Shown: piece after piece, positions 15,959 through 23,429 of the stretch
Numbering within the stretch: the first letter of the stretch is position 1
Layout: each line of letters starts with the position of its first letter
NCBI RefSeq assembly: GCF_001921205.1
Contig: NZ_MSIE01000052.1
Span: forward strand, 1 to 64,000
Length of the DNA: 64,000 nucleotides
Direction of reading: 5' to 3'
Source: Actinophytocola xanthii
GTDB taxonomy: Bacteria; Actinomycetota; Actinomycetes; Mycobacteriales; Pseudonocardiaceae
The notes under the pieces: model-generated
Database searches by the model: none
What the model was told of the DNA's origin: nothing
Seen by the model: only the letters and a program-made list of their open reading frames with translations
Made by a program: the position numbers and the translations under genes

Positions 15959-17481
15959 GGCGCGGTCACCCCGGCCATCGCCAGTCCGATCGCCTCCGCG
16001 TCCGCCTCGTCCTTGGCGAACTCGGCGACCACCCGGCCCTCGTACATCACCAGGACCCGGTCCGACAGGCCCAGGACCTCGCTCAGCTCGGCCGAGACCA
16101 GCAGGATCGCGTGGCCGGCGTCGCGGTAGGCGACCAGCTCGGTGTGGATTCCGACGACCGCACCGATGTCCACCCCCCGGGTCGGCTGCTCGACCACCAG
16201 CACCGGCGCCTCCTGGGCCAGCTCCCGGCCGAGGATCGCCTTCTGCTGGTTCCCGCCGGAGAGCGTGCGCATCGGTGCCGACACCCCCGGGGCGCGGACG
16301 CCGAACCGGGTGACGATCCGTTCGGCGTGGTCGCGTACCGCCTCGGGGCGCAGCAGACCCCGGCGCAGCAGCGGCGGGCGGCGGTGGAACCCGACGGCGA
16401 GGTTGTCCGCGAGCCGGGCCGTCGGCGCGGCGCCGACCTCGCCCCGGTCCTCCGGGACGTGCGCAAGCCCCGCCGCTCGCCGCTCCCGCACCCCGAGCGC
16501 GTGGACGTCCCGCTCGCCCAACCGGACCGTCCCGTCGGCGGGGAGCAGGCCGGCTATCGCCGCGACCAGCTCGGTCTGCCCGTTGCCGGCGACCCCGGCG
16601 ACGCCGACGATCTCCCCGGCCCGCACGGTCAGCGACACGTCGTCGAGCACGCGGCGATCGCCGCGGCGCACGGTCAGGTTGCGGACCGTCAGGGCCTCCG
16701 CACCCGGCCGGCCCGGGGGGTACACGCGGTCCAGGTCGACCTCACGGCCGGTCATCGCGGCCGCGAGCCGGCCCTGGTCCAGGCCCCGGGTCGGCGCCGT
16801 CATGGTCACCCGGCCGTCGCGCAGCACGGTCACCGCCTCACCGACGGCCGTCACCTCGTGCAGCTTGTGGGTCACCAGCAGGACGGTGCGCCCGTCCGCG
16901 GCCAGCTCCCGCAGCACCACGAACAGCCGGTCGGCCTCGGCGGGGGTCAGTACCGCGGTCGGCTCGTCCAGGACCAGCACCCGCGCCTGCCGGTAGAGCA
17001 GCTTGAGGATCTCCACCTGCTGACGCGACCCGACCGGGAGGTCCCCGGCGCGGTCGCCGGGCCGCAGCCGGAGCTCGTGGCGCTCGATCAGCTCCCGCAC
17101 CGCGGCCGTCGCGGCCCGGCGGTCGAGCAGACCGCGCCGGGTCGGCTCGGCCCCGTAGACCACGTTGTCCACAACGGACATCGAGTCGAACAACGCGAAG
17201 CCCTGCTGGACCATCCCGACCCCGGCGGCGATCGCCCGCGCCGGGGAGTCGAAGGAGACTTCCCGGCCGGCCAGCTCGATGGTCCCGGCGTCCGGGCGCA
17301 GCAGCCCGTAGAGGATCGACATCAGCGTGGACTTGCCGGCGCCGTTCTCACCCATCAGCGCATGGATCTCCCCGGCGGCCACGGTCAGGTCGACGTGGTC
17401 GTTGGCGAGCACGTCGCCGAAGCGCTTGACGATCCCCCGGAGACTGACGGCGGGCGGCTGGTCAGGACTGGGCTGGGTCAT
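15955..17481 (-). CDS. Nucleoside ABC importer ATPase with two nucleotide-binding domains
   Basis: A 508-residue tandem ATPase of the sugar/nucleoside (NupO/YufO, RbsA-like) type. Domain 1 has Walker A GENGAGKST, a Q-loop QQGFALF, signature LPVGSRQQVEILK and Walker B VLVLDEPTAVLTP. Domain 2 has a degenerate Walker A (GVAGNGQTEL), signature LSGGNQQKAILGREL and VLVVEQPTRGVD, where the usual Asp-Glu is Glu-Gln. Such asymmetry is normal in this family. The ATG at 17479-17481 is preferred to the TTG one codon earlier. The start overlaps the lipoprotein gene by 20 bp. Confidence 0.9.
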   Translation of the reverse strand: MTQPSPDQPPAVSLRGIVKRFGDVLANDHVDLTVAAGEIHALMGENGAGKSTLMSILYGLLRPDAGTIELAGREVSFDSPARAIAAGVGMVQQGFALFDSMSVVDNVVYGAEPTRRGLLDRRAATAAVRELIERHELRLRPGDRAGDLPVGSRQQVEILKLLYRQARVLVLDEPTAVLTPAEADRLFVVLRELAADGRTVLLVTHKLHEVTAVGEAVTVLRDGRVTMTAPTRGLDQGRLAAAMTGREVDLDRVYPPGRPGAEALTVRNLTVRRGDRRVLDDVSLTVRAGEIVGVAGVAGNGQTELVAAIAGLLPADGTVRLGERDVHALGVRERRAAGLAHVPEDRGEVGAAPTARLADNLAVGFHRRPPLLRRGLLRPEAVRDHAERIVTRFGVRAPGVSAPMRTLSGGNQQKAILGRELAQEAPVLVVEQPTRGVDIGAVVGIHTELVAYRDAGHAILLVSAELSEVLGLSDRVLVMYEGRVVAEFAKDEADAEAIGLAMAGVTAP

Positions 17482-18511
17482 CAACGCTGATCGTGCCCGC
17501 GACGATGTCGTCGCGCAGCTTGCCGACCTGCTCGAGCACGTCGGGGTGGTCGGCGATCACGCACTGGGAGGACTCGACCTCCGGCTGCAGGCCGGTCAGC
17601 GAGATGCCGTCCTCCTTGACCCCGTAGGAACGGGTCTCGCCCTGCTCGCCGTCCAGGATGGCCGCGACCCCGTCGGCGATCACGACGTTGGTGCGCTTGA
17701 TCACGTTGTCGACGACCTGGCCGGGGCTCGCCGGGCACTGGTTGGCATCCACCCCGAAGGCGAAGATCCCGCGCTCCTTGGCGGCCTCGAACACCCCGAG
17801 GTTGCCCGACGCGGAAGCCGCGCCCATCACGTAGTCGACGCCCTGTGCCGCCAGGGTGGCGGTGAGCTGCTTGGCCCGGCCGGGGTCGTTGAACGGGTTC
17901 GACCCGCCGATGAACAGCGGGCTCAGCGAGGCGGCCGGCTTCACCTGCTTCGCGCCCTCGCCGAACGGCGTGGAGTACCGGCGGAACTGCGGTGTGTCCA
18001 GCGCCACGATCGCGCCGACCTTGTTGGACTTGGTGAGCAGCCCTGCCTCGGCGCCGGCGAGGAACACGCCCTCGTACTCGCGGAACACCGCGCAGGTGAC
18101 GTTGGGGTAGGTCTTCTCGGTGCAGGAGTCGACGAACAGGAACTGCTGCTCGGGATGCTGCTCGGCCTGCTGGGCCACCACGTCGGCGAAGTTGAAGCCG
18201 ACGGCGACGATCACGTCCGGCTCGTCGCGCACCGCGGCGACGACGTTCTGCTGGATCGAGGCCGGATCGGTGCTCTGGTAGACCTTCTGGGTGCCGCCGC
18301 TGTCCTCGGCGGCCTTCTCGATGCCCTCCACCGCGAGCTTGAGGAAGTCGTTGACTCCCACCGGGTTCGGGGTGACCAGTACGAGCGAGGGCCCGTTCCC
18401 GTCCCCGGTACCGCTGCTGCCGCCCTCGTCGGGCGAGTTGGCGGCCGCGTTGCAGCCGGTGAGCAGCGCCGCCACCGCGACCAGACCGGCCAACGGGGTT
18501 TTCCGAGCCAT
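17462..18511 (-). CDS. BMP-family substrate-binding lipoprotein (predicted MTA/nucleoside receptor)
   Basis: A 349-residue lipoprotein. The signal peptide ends in the lipobox LLTGC, and a low-complexity Gly/Ser linker follows before the periplasmic-binding fold (LVLVTPNPVGVNDF, VYQSTDP, VIVAVGFNFADVV). BMP/PnrA lipoproteins bind nucleosides, which fits the phosphorylase in the same operon. Residues such as FRRYSTPFGEG and GSNPFNDPGRAK line the expected cleft, but specificity cannot be read. The ATG at 18509-18511 is fixed by a strong GGAGGAG site 7 bp upstream and the signal peptide. It is the first gene of the ten-gene operon running to 9267. Confidence 0.88.
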   Translation of the reverse strand: MARKTPLAGLVAVAALLTGCNAAANSPDEGGSSGTGDGNGPSLVLVTPNPVGVNDFLKLAVEGIEKAAEDSGGTQKVYQSTDPASIQQNVVAAVRDEPDVIVAVGFNFADVVAQQAEQHPEQQFLFVDSCTEKTYPNVTCAVFREYEGVFLAGAEAGLLTKSNKVGAIVALDTPQFRRYSTPFGEGAKQVKPAASLSPLFIGGSNPFNDPGRAKQLTATLAAQGVDYVMGAASASGNLGVFEAAKERGIFAFGVDANQCPASPGQVVDNVIKRTNVVIADGVAAILDGEQGETRSYGVKEDGISLTGLQPEVESSQCVIADHPDVLEQVGKLRDDIVAGTISVDDPAQS

Positions 18512-18822
18512 TGCTTTTCTCCTCCACGCACATGATCGCGAGACCGCCACCAGCGCGGTCTCGAGCGGGAGCGTAGGCGCGGCGTCCAGTACGTGGCCAA
18601 TGGTCCCACCTGGTGAGAGCCACTCGTCCACCCGTCCGGCAGTACTGAGCCGCTCCCTCGGCCGGGAATGGTCCAACGCCACAGTGTCGGCTTCAAGAGC
18701 GCCTGACGGCGTCGCTGCGCGATGGCTTCGCCACTCTTGACCCCGACGCTGTGGCGCTAGGGACGGCCTGTGCGAGGGAGCCGGGGGAGTGTAGGGAGCT
18801 TTTCTTGTTCGGTGGAGGCTGC
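18512..18822. promoter_or_regulatory. Leader and promoter region of the nucleoside/MTA operon
   Basis: This 311-bp gap holds no convincing gene. A 9-bp inverted repeat (18539-18547 with 18555-18563, CGAGACCGC and its complement, 7-base loop) lies just upstream of the lipoprotein ribosome-binding site and would form a leader hairpin. Two pairs of direct repeats stand further upstream: CAGTAC at 18587 and 18640, and AATGGTCC at 18599 and 18667. These could be operator half-sites. I could not match the region to a known S-adenosylmethionine or purine riboswitch. Confidence 0.45.
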
Positions 18823-18990
18823 CTAGGGCACGTCCTCAAAGCCCTCGATCGCGGTCTTCGCGCCCAGCCCGCCGCTGGCCGCGTTGTCGGACAGGCCGAG
18901 TACAACCCGGTACGAGGCCTGCCCTCCGCCTTGCCAGCGACGACCTGGATCACGAAGCCCATCGACCGGGACTTTGAGGACGCGCCCTAG
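18823..18990. mobile_element. 168-bp foldback MITE with IS5-like ends
   Basis: The left end CTAGGGCACGTCCTCAAAG and the complement of the right end CTAGGGCGCGTCCTCAAAG differ at one base. The inverted match continues with interruptions toward a centre at ~18906, where GTAC pairs with GTAC (18900-18903 with 18910-18913). The whole element can therefore fold into one imperfect hairpin. No transposase is encoded. The outer CTAG at both ends may be the target duplication or part of the repeat. The ends resemble IS5-family insertion sequences of actinomycetes. Two short open frames crossing it are artefacts of the palindrome. Confidence 0.72.
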
Positions 18991-19101
18991 TTCTCCCCGC
19001 TGCTCCCTCATACAGGCCGTCTCGTGGCTTCCCCCGGAGTACGACACTCACGGCCGAGGGAGCGGGTTCCCTGGCCGGGGAGCGACTCTCACCAACGGTG
19101 G

Positions 19102-19545
19102 TCAGAAGGACACGCGATCGGTGCTGTCGGCCCGCAGCACCGACTGCTGCTCGAACTGTCGCTTGTAGTCGGACCGGATCTCCTCGATCTCCCGGTTCGC
19201 TCCACGGTCGTCGCGCGGGTACAGCACGATCAGCTGGTAGGAGTCCTCCTTGCCGCCCATCCACTGACCGTGGGCCTCGATCCAGGTGAGACCGTCGGGG
19301 AAGGCCGGCGTCACCTCCTTGTCCAGGAACAGCTCGAACTCGGCCGGCGTGATCTCCGTCCCATCCGGACGGTTGCCGCCGAAGTAGAGCTCGGTGCGCT
19401 TCCAGAGCTCGCCCGGCACCTGGTCGGCCTTGGGGCCCGAGGACACGGCCGTGTCCGACGAGGCGGCGGCGGCCGAGGACATCCCGAGCAGCAGCGCGGT
19501 GACCATGCCCGCGATGGCAGTACGTCGTGTCGTCATGCCCGGCAT
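19102..19545 (-). CDS. Secreted DUF3574 protein
   Basis: A 147-residue protein with an N-terminal signal peptide (hydrophobic core AIAGMVTALLLGM, cleavage near AAAA-SS). The mature domain contains WKRTELYFGGNRPDG, TEITPAEFELFLDKEVTP, FPDGLTWIEAHGQW and YQLIVLYP, the pattern of DUF3574. The function of the family is unknown, and its small alpha/beta fold is exported. An alternative ATG three codons in (19534-19536) is equally possible because neither has a clear ribosome-binding site. Same strand as the protease upstream, 58 bp apart. Confidence 0.78.
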   Translation of the reverse strand: MPGMTTRRTAIAGMVTALLLGMSSAAAASSDTAVSSGPKADQVPGELWKRTELYFGGNRPDGTEITPAEFELFLDKEVTPAFPDGLTWIEAHGQWMGGKEDSYQLIVLYPRDDRGANREIEEIRSDYKRQFEQQSVLRADSTDRVSF

Positions 19546-19603
19546 TGAACGACACGACGGGGCGCGGCGACACCACCAACCGCACTGTGGGACGGGGGTG
19601 TCG

Positions 19604-20476
19604 CTACCGGGCCGCGTTTCCGGTCTGCTGGGCGATCCAGTCGGCGACGACGTCGACCCGGGCGATGACCTCGCGGCCGGGCTGGGGGCAGGGAGGCCCG
19701 CTGTTCACGATGGCCACCAGGAGACCGGTGCGGTTGTCGTCGGAGACGAAGAACGGCGCGCCCGAGTCCTGGGGGCAGGGGCTGTTCTCCACCGTGCGCG
19801 GGGCCACCGGCACCGCCTCCATGGTGGTCTCGCCGATCGAGGCGACGGTGAACCGTCCCCGCTTGAGGTGGTCGGAGGGGCCGAAAACGGTCGCGGAGAG
19901 GGACCCCCAGCCGGCGAACTGGAGCTGCTGCCCGACCGGCGGCGGGGTGTCGGCGAGGGCGAGCGGGGTGATGTCCGCCACTGGTGAGCTGAGCCTGACG
20001 ACGGCGAGGTCGTTGACCGGGGACTGGCGGACGTCGACGACCTGGGCGATGTGGCCGCCGGGGTCGCTGTCCTTCAGCTTCCCGACGACGACGGTCATCG
20101 TGAACGGGGGCGGGCCGCCGATCCGGGTTCCTCCCAGGTCCCGGAAGCAGTGGCCGGCGGTGATCACCCAGTCCGGCGCGATCAGGGCACCGCTACAGGC
20201 CCCGGGCCGGACCCCGCCCTCGGGGGTGGGGATGTCCTGGGTGGTGAGCTTGGCGTTGAACGGCAGGATCGGGTCCGGGGGAGGAGGCGGGCTCGGGCTG
20301 CTCGGCGGGCGAGCGGGGGCGCTGCTGGTGGCGACCGCCTTGCCGCCCGGTGCCGCGGTCCGGTCGACCCCGGCCGCCGGCGGGTCGACGGTGAGGACGT
20401 AGCCGGCCGCGATCCCGGCTCCCAGGACGACCGCGGCCGCCAGCGCCCCCAGACGCCTGCCCGAACTCCCGCTCAC
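19604..20476 (-). CDS. Membrane-anchored or secreted trypsin-like serine protease
   Basis: A 290-residue protein with an N-terminal hydrophobic segment (~9-29), a Pro/Ser-rich linker (~52-68) and a chymotrypsin-fold domain. The catalytic triad is visible: His in VITAGHC (~109), Asp in VNDLAVVRL (~156) and Ser in CPQDSGAPFF (~238). The usual GDSGGP is QDSGAP here, but the nucleophile is kept. It probably cleaves proteins outside the cell, with substrate unknown. The start is a GTG with a weak ribosome-binding site. The gene is divergent from the molybdopterin island. Confidence 0.87.
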   Translation of the reverse strand: MSGSSGRRLGALAAAVVLGAGIAAGYVLTVDPPAAGVDRTAAPGGKAVATSSAPARPPSSPSPPPPPDPILPFNAKLTTQDIPTPEGGVRPGACSGALIAPDWVITAGHCFRDLGGTRIGGPPPFTMTVVVGKLKDSDPGGHIAQVVDVRQSPVNDLAVVRLSSPVADITPLALADTPPPVGQQLQFAGWGSLSATVFGPSDHLKRGRFTVASIGETTMEAVPVAPRTVENSPCPQDSGAPFFVSDDNRTGLLVAIVNSGPPCPQPGREVIARVDVVADWIAQQTGNAAR

Positions 20477-20688
20477 GTGGTTTCACACGTCCGCGCACGC
20501 CGATCGGTTGCGTGTAATCGACCGCTGTGGCCGGGCTCGCACTGAACCGGGAGGTCGTGGGCGAGCGGCATCGCGTCTCCTGGGGACCGACGAAGGGGGA
20601 CGCGCCAAGACTGCCTGGAACCCGCGCCGCGATCAACGGCCGCTATCACAGTAGGCCGGCGACGGGCGCCCTCGTGTCGCGGGCTGGC

Positions 20689-20701
20689 TACGATCGGGAA
20701 G
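20689..20701 (+). promoter_or_regulatory. Promoter of mobA-moaD, predicted leaderless
   Basis: A good -10 hexamer TACGAT (20689-20694) ends seven bases before the ATG at 20702, so transcription would start at or one base before the start codon. No separate ribosome-binding site fits (GGGAAG touches the ATG). The rest of the 225-bp divergent gap (20477-20688) shows no other feature I can support. Confidence 0.5.
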
Positions 20702-21547
20702 ATGCGGACTGCGGCCGGTGTGGTGCTCGCGGGTGGACGGTCGTCCCGGATGGGCCGGCCGAAGGCGGCGCTCGAGTGGCACGGGTCGAGCCTGCTGTAC
20801 CGGGCGACGGCGGTTCTCGCGCGGACGGTGGACGGGCCCGTGGTCGTCGTGGCCGCGCCCGGCCAGGAGCTCCCGGAGCTGCCCGCGGGGGTGGCGGTGG
20901 TCCAGGACCCGGTCGAGGGGCGCGGTCCCATGCAGGGGCTCGCCGTCGGGCTGACCGCGGTGGCCGACCGGGCGCGGGGCGCGTTCGTCTGCTCCACCGA
21001 CCTGCCGTTCCTGCACCCGGCCTTCGTGCGCCGGGTGCTGCGCGAGCTGACCGACGGGGTGGACGTCGTGCTGCCGGTCGCCCGGGGCTTCCGCCAGCCG
21101 CTGGCGGCGGCCTACCGGACGAGCCTGGCCGGCCTGGTCGCCCGGCTCCTGGCCGAGGGCGACCTGCGGCCGGGGATGATCTTCCAGCACTGCGCGGTCA
21201 CCCGGCTCGAGGACGAGGACCTGCTCGCCGACGGTGCCGTCGCGCGGCTGGACCCCGCGCTGGACTCGGTGCTCAACGTCAACACCCCGGACGACTACGC
21301 CGCCGCGCGCGAACGGGAGCTGCCGGAGGTCACCGTCGAGTGCTTCGGGGCCCTGGCGCGGGGCGGCGGCCACCGCCCGCGTGGCGTCCGGGCGGCCACG
21401 ATCGGCGCCGCGGCACACGCCGTCGGCCTCACCCTGGACCGGCACATCGTCGCCGCGGTCAACGGCGACCAGGTGACCAGGGACGACCGGCTCCCGCTCG
21501 TCGCGGGGGACAGCGTCGCGTTCCTCTCGGCGGACGCCGGCGGATAA
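20702..21547 (+). CDS. MobA-MoaD fusion: molybdenum cofactor nucleotidyltransferase with sulfur-carrier domain
   Basis: A 281-residue fusion. Residues 1-~200 are a MobA-type nucleotidyltransferase with signature LAGGRSSRMGRPKA and the metal-binding CSTDLPFL. MobA attaches GMP to the pterin to make the (bis-)guanine dinucleotide cofactor. Residues ~207-281 form a beta-grasp MoaD/ThiS-like domain (VTVECFGALAR, AAVNGDQV, LPLVAGDSVAFL) that ends exactly in Gly-Gly, the C-terminus needed for thiocarboxylate formation. MoaD donates the dithiolene sulfurs, so one polypeptide carries an early and a late step of cofactor synthesis. It lies directly in front of the tungsten- or molybdenum-enzyme genes, suggesting a dedicated copy. 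Confidence 0.85.
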   Translation: MRTAAGVVLAGGRSSRMGRPKAALEWHGSSLLYRATAVLARTVDGPVVVVAAPGQELPELPAGVAVVQDPVEGRGPMQGLAVGLTAVADRARGAFVCSTDLPFLHPAFVRRVLRELTDGVDVVLPVARGFRQPLAAAYRTSLAGLVARLLAEGDLRPGMIFQHCAVTRLEDEDLLADGAVARLDPALDSVLNVNTPDDYAAARERELPEVTVECFGALARGGGHRPRGVRAATIGAAAHAVGLTLDRHIVAAVNGDQVTRDDRLPLVAGDSVAFLSADAGG

Positions 21548-21548
21548 G

Positions 21549-21557
21549 GCATACAGT
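21549..21557 (+). promoter_or_regulatory. Promoter/operator motif before the aldehyde oxidoreductase gene
   Basis: GCATACAG (21549-21556) overlaps a -10-like TACAGT (21552-21557) that ends six bases before the ATG at 21564. The mRNA would therefore be leaderless. The same octamer occurs inverted in the promoter of the formate dehydrogenase operon (23399-23406), hinting at a shared regulator. Confidence 0.4.
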
Positions 21558-21563
21558 AGACAC

Positions 21564-23366
21564 ATGGCCCCTGGTGGATTCTTCGGACGGGCCCTGGTCG
21601 TGGACGTGCGCGGGACCCGGGCCACCGGAACCCCGCTCGAGCTGGACGACCGGGTGCTGCGGTCCTACCTCGGCGGGGTCGGCCTCGGCACCTGGCTGAT
21701 GCACCGGCTCGCCCCGCCGCGGGTGGATCCGCTGGCCCCGGCGGCGCCGCTCGCGTTCGTCTTCTCCGCGCTGGTCGGCACGCCGCTCACGACCAGCGCG
21801 AAGTTCGCCGTGGTGGCCAAGTCGCCGCTGACCGGACTGCTCACCGACGCGCTCGCCTCCAGCCAGTTCGCCATCTCCGGCAAGCTCACCGGGCACGACG
21901 CGATCGTCGTACGTGGCCGGGCCGAGGAGCTGTCCGTGCTGCTGGTCGACGGCGGCGAGGTGCGGCTGGAACCGGCCCCGGAGCTCGCCGGGCTCCCGGC
22001 CGCCGAGGCCGAGACCGCCGTGAAGGAGCGCTTCGGGCGCGGCTGGCGGACCGCGGCCATCGGCCCCGCCGGCGAGCGCGGCGTGCGGTTCGCGACGATC
22101 AGCCACGACGGTCGGCACGCCGGCCGCGGCGGGCTCGGAGCCGTGCTCGGCGGCAAGAACATCAAGGCCGTGCTCGTCCGGGCCGCCGCCCGGGTGCGGG
22201 TCGCGGACCAGGCCGGGGTGCTGGCGGCCGCCCGGGACCTGCGCGAGCGCAGCTTCGGCCCGGCGACCGCGAAGTACCGGGAGCTGGGGACGCTCGCCAA
22301 CCTGCTCGCGTTCAACGCCGTGAGCACCCTGCCCACCCGCAACTTCACCGCCGCCACCTTCGAGGGCGCACCCGCGCTCGCCGCCGAGGAGCTGCACGAG
22401 CTGCGCGGGGTCGCCCGCAACAGCTGCGCGTCCTGCTCGATCGGCTGCGAGCACATCTACTCCCGCAAGGGCGGCGGCAGCCAGCGCATGGAGTACGAGA
22501 ACGTCTTCGCGCTCGGTCCGCTGTGCGGGGTGTCCGACCCGGACGACGTGTTCGCCGCGAGCGCCCGCTGCGACGAGCTCGGGATCGACACGATCTCGGC
22601 CGGCGGAACGGTCGCCTGGGCGATGGAGTGCGCCGAGCGCGGCCTGATCGACGAGCCCTGGCTGCGGTTCGGCGACGGCTCGGCGCTGCTACGCGCACTG
22701 GACGCCATCGGGGCCCGCGAGCCGGGGCTGGGCGAACTGCTGGCGCACGGCTCGCGCCGGGCCGCCGAGGCCGTCGGCCAGGGCTCGATCGCGTTCGCGC
22801 CCCAGGTCAAGGGCCTCGAGCTGCCAGGCTACGAGCCGCGCACGCTGCAGGCCATGGCGCTCGGGCTCGCGGTCAACGCCCGTGGTGCCGACCACAACCG
22901 CTCCGGCGCCTACGAGGCCGACCTCTCCGGCGCTCTGGACCGGCTCGAAGGTGGTGTCGCGCACGTGGCAGCGGCCGTGGACACCGAGGACCGGGCCGCG
23001 GTGATGGACTCCATGATCCTGTGCAAGTTCCTGCGCGGCGTGTTCGAGGACCCGTTTCCGGAGTGGGCTCGGCTGCTCGGGCTCGTCACCGGATGGGACC
23101 TGGACGGCGGCGAGCTGCGGGTGGCCGCCCGGCGGATCGTGCGGGCCAAACGCGCGTTCAACCTGCGCGAGGGCGCGACGGCGGCCGACGACACCCTGCC
23201 GGCGCGGATGCTGGAGACCCCCCTCGAGCTGGGCTCGGGCCGCAGCGCGGCGCTGACCGCGGACCGGTTGCGCTCGATGGTGGCCGGCTACTACGTGGCG
23301 CGCGGGCTCGACGAGGACGGCCGGGTCGACCCCGCCGACCTGGCGGATCTCCTACTCGAGGCGTAG
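21564..23366 (+). CDS. Aldehyde:ferredoxin oxidoreductase (tungstopterin family)
   Basis: A 600-residue member of the AOR family, which oxidises aldehydes to acids (or the reverse) with a tungsten bis-pterin and one [4Fe-4S] cluster. The cluster ligands are Cys288, Cys291, Cys295 (CASCSIGC) and Cys487 (MILCKFLRG), close in numbering to Pyrococcus AOR. MEYENVF (~E312) and GADHNRSG (~H444) match the active-site Glu and His regions. No small ferredoxin-like or FAD subunit (as in AorABC) is encoded beside it. Electrons must therefore pass to a soluble ferredoxin or to the NuoEF-like subunit of the adjacent formate dehydrogenase. Tungsten rather than molybdenum is the family rule, not something seen here. 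Confidence 0.9.
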   Translation: MAPGGFFGRALVVDVRGTRATGTPLELDDRVLRSYLGGVGLGTWLMHRLAPPRVDPLAPAAPLAFVFSALVGTPLTTSAKFAVVAKSPLTGLLTDALASSQFAISGKLTGHDAIVVRGRAEELSVLLVDGGEVRLEPAPELAGLPAAEAETAVKERFGRGWRTAAIGPAGERGVRFATISHDGRHAGRGGLGAVLGGKNIKAVLVRAAARVRVADQAGVLAAARDLRERSFGPATAKYRELGTLANLLAFNAVSTLPTRNFTAATFEGAPALAAEELHELRGVARNSCASCSIGCEHIYSRKGGGSQRMEYENVFALGPLCGVSDPDDVFAASARCDELGIDTISAGGTVAWAMECAERGLIDEPWLRFGDGSALLRALDAIGAREPGLGELLAHGSRRAAEAVGQGSIAFAPQVKGLELPGYEPRTLQAMALGLAVNARGADHNRSGAYEADLSGALDRLEGGVAHVAAAVDTEDRAAVMDSMILCKFLRGVFEDPFPEWARLLGLVTGWDLDGGELRVAARRIVRAKRAFNLREGATAADDTLPARMLETPLELGSGRSAALTADRLRSMVAGYYVARGLDEDGRVDPADLADLLLEA

Positions 23367-23393
23367 ACGTTCCACTAGCGCCCCAGCGGGACG

Positions 23394-23410
23394 GTATGCT
23401 GTATGCAATA
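23394..23410 (+). promoter_or_regulatory. Promoter/operator region of the formate dehydrogenase operon
   Basis: The stretch contains GTATGC twice (23394-23399 and 23401-23406) and the octamer CTGTATGC (23399-23406), which is the complement of GCATACAG found before the AOR gene. TATGCT or TATGCA could serve as the -10, leaving a short leader with GGAGCGAGG before the ATG at 23430. Confidence 0.4.
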
Positions 23411-23429
23411 AGTGAGGGACGGAGCGAGG

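Noticed and set aside
18512-18822. A riboswitch (SAM, SAH or purine) before the BMP-MTA operon
   Set aside because: Biologically attractive, but I could not recognise the conserved core of any known class. Only a simple hairpin and direct repeats are visible.
18751-19047. Two small open frames on opposite strands across the MITE
   Set aside because: They arise from the palindrome: both read the same inverted repeat, giving related endings (DFEDAP and GFEDVP), and neither has a ribosome-binding site.
19002-19063. Inverted repeat (GCTCCCTC with GAGGGAGC and inner GGCCGT with ACGGCC) downstream of the DUF3574 gene
   Set aside because: The loop is long and the stem broken. It may be a weak terminator but was not strong enough to list as a feature.
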